Origin: an uncultured Acidobacteriota bacterium
GTDB taxonomy: Bacteria; Acidobacteriota; Terriglobia; Terriglobales; Acidobacteriaceae
Reading direction: 5' to 3'
Length of the DNA stretch: 5,103 nt
Assembly (NCBI GenBank): GCA_903832475.1
Contig: CAILBQ010000047.1
Span: forward strand, 1-5,103
Position numbers and translations under genes: made by a program
Part shown: piece after piece, positions 4,706 through 5,103 of the stretch
How positions within the stretch are numbered: the stretch's first letter is position 1
Layout of the letters: each line of letters starts with the position of its first letter
Notes under the pieces: generated by a model
Seen by the model: the letters and a program-made list of their open reading frames with translations, nothing else
What the model was told of the DNA's origin: nothing
The model's database searches: none

Positions 4706-5103
4706 CTAGCTGAAGAGGTCTTTCATCTTGTTGAGCATGTTGCGGCTTGCCGGTTTGTTTTCGATGGACATGCTGTCGGCCAGTTGCTTGACGAGTTCGC
4801 GCTGCAGACGGGAAAGCTTTTTGGGTGTCTGAATCATGACTTCGACGATGAGGTCCCCGCGGCCGTGCTCGTTCAGGTGCGGAACGCCGTGGCTGCGGAT
4901 ACGGAATTCCTTGCCGTTTTGGGTGCCCTCGGGAATTTTGAGGGTGACTTCGCCATCGAGCGCGGGTATTTCAATCTCATCGCCCAGCGCGGCTTGCGGA
5001 AAGGAGATAGGCACGACGCAGTGCAGGTCGTAGCCGTCGCGCTCGAAGAAGTCATGAGGGCGAACGGTGAGAACGACGTAGAGGTCGCCGCGTGGGCCGC
5101 CGA
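4706..5103 (-). CDS. dnaJ: Chaperone protein DnaJ, C-terminal part (5' end outside window)
   Basis: The frame stays open from the right edge to TAG at 4706-4708 and gives the last 131 residues. DnaJ is the cytoplasmic Hsp40 co-chaperone that binds unfolded proteins and stimulates DnaK ATPase. Visible here are the second half of the substrate-binding region and the C-terminus: GDLYVVLTVRPHDFFERDGYD, then the VVPISFPQAALGDEIEIPALDG strands, LKIPEGTQNGKEFRIRSHGVP, GRGDLIVEVMIQTPKKLS, and a charged helical tail ending KMKDLFS. These segments follow the canonical DnaJ order closely. The J domain, Gly/Phe linker and zinc fingers would lie beyond the window, so a type II J protein such as CbpA cannot be fully excluded, though the wording fits DnaJ better. 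A V codon (GTG) at 5014 is internal and not the start. A strong terminator follows at 4613-4644. In many genomes hrcA and grpE lie upstream; that cannot be seen here. Confidence 0.93.
   Translation of the reverse strand, partial: GGPRGDLYVVLTVRPHDFFERDGYDLHCVVPISFPQAALGDEIEIPALDGEVTLKIPEGTQNGKEFRIRSHGVPHLNEHGRGDLIVEVMIQTPKKLSRLQRELVKQLADSMSIENKPASRNMLNKMKDLFS

Overview
The window looks like one end of an assembled contig from an uncultured, GC-rich member of the Acidobacteriota. The strongest taxonomic pointer is the left-hand protein. It has the layout of the VWFA-related domain family that is expanded in that phylum: signal peptide, a 'D-KKG-V--L-PEDL-V-D-G' strand pair, a Rossmann-like core with RKA-LYF and IYVVD strands, an AEQTGG motif and a YYEASYP tail. 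The first 32 bases are not biological. They match the 3' part of the Illumina TruSeq read-2 adapter, so the window starts at a contig end and the left gene is cut there.

Layout from left to right: (1) adapter, 1-32; (2) a minus-strand secreted VWFA-like protein, 33-1284, missing its C-terminus; (3) a non-coding divergent region of about 640 bases, with a candidate extended -10 promoter and a 12-bp palindrome for the left gene, two degenerate 79-bp direct repeats 280 bp apart, and a TATAAAT box just before the next gene; (4) a plus-strand secreted protein of unknown function, 1922-2737; (5) a 112-base leader with three small hairpins; (6) a plus-strand secreted protein of the purine nucleoside permease (NUP) family, 2850-3938, which resembles a nucleoside phosphorylase rather than a membrane transporter; (7) a 136-residue six-cysteine exported or membrane-anchored protein, 3949-4359, whose ribosome binding site overlaps the NUP stop codon; (8) a convergent intergenic region of about 350 bases with a weak plus-strand hairpin, a 10-bp tandem repeat, a C-rich-loop stem and a clear minus-strand intrinsic terminator; (9) the C-terminal 131 residues of DnaJ on the minus strand, running off the right edge.

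The only gene pair with good evidence of working together is NUP plus the six-cysteine protein, through 10-bp spacing and an overlapping stop and Shine-Dalgarno. A reasonable inference is an envelope function in nucleoside or nucleobase salvage, but no substrate can be read from the sequence. The VWFA-like, 271-aa and DnaJ genes are independent units. I found no CRISPR, tRNA, rRNA, transposase or phage gene, and nothing that clearly amounts to a new defence or mobile system. The most useful second looks are the adapter artefact, the intergenic repeat pair, the NUP active-site question and the coupled six-cysteine protein.
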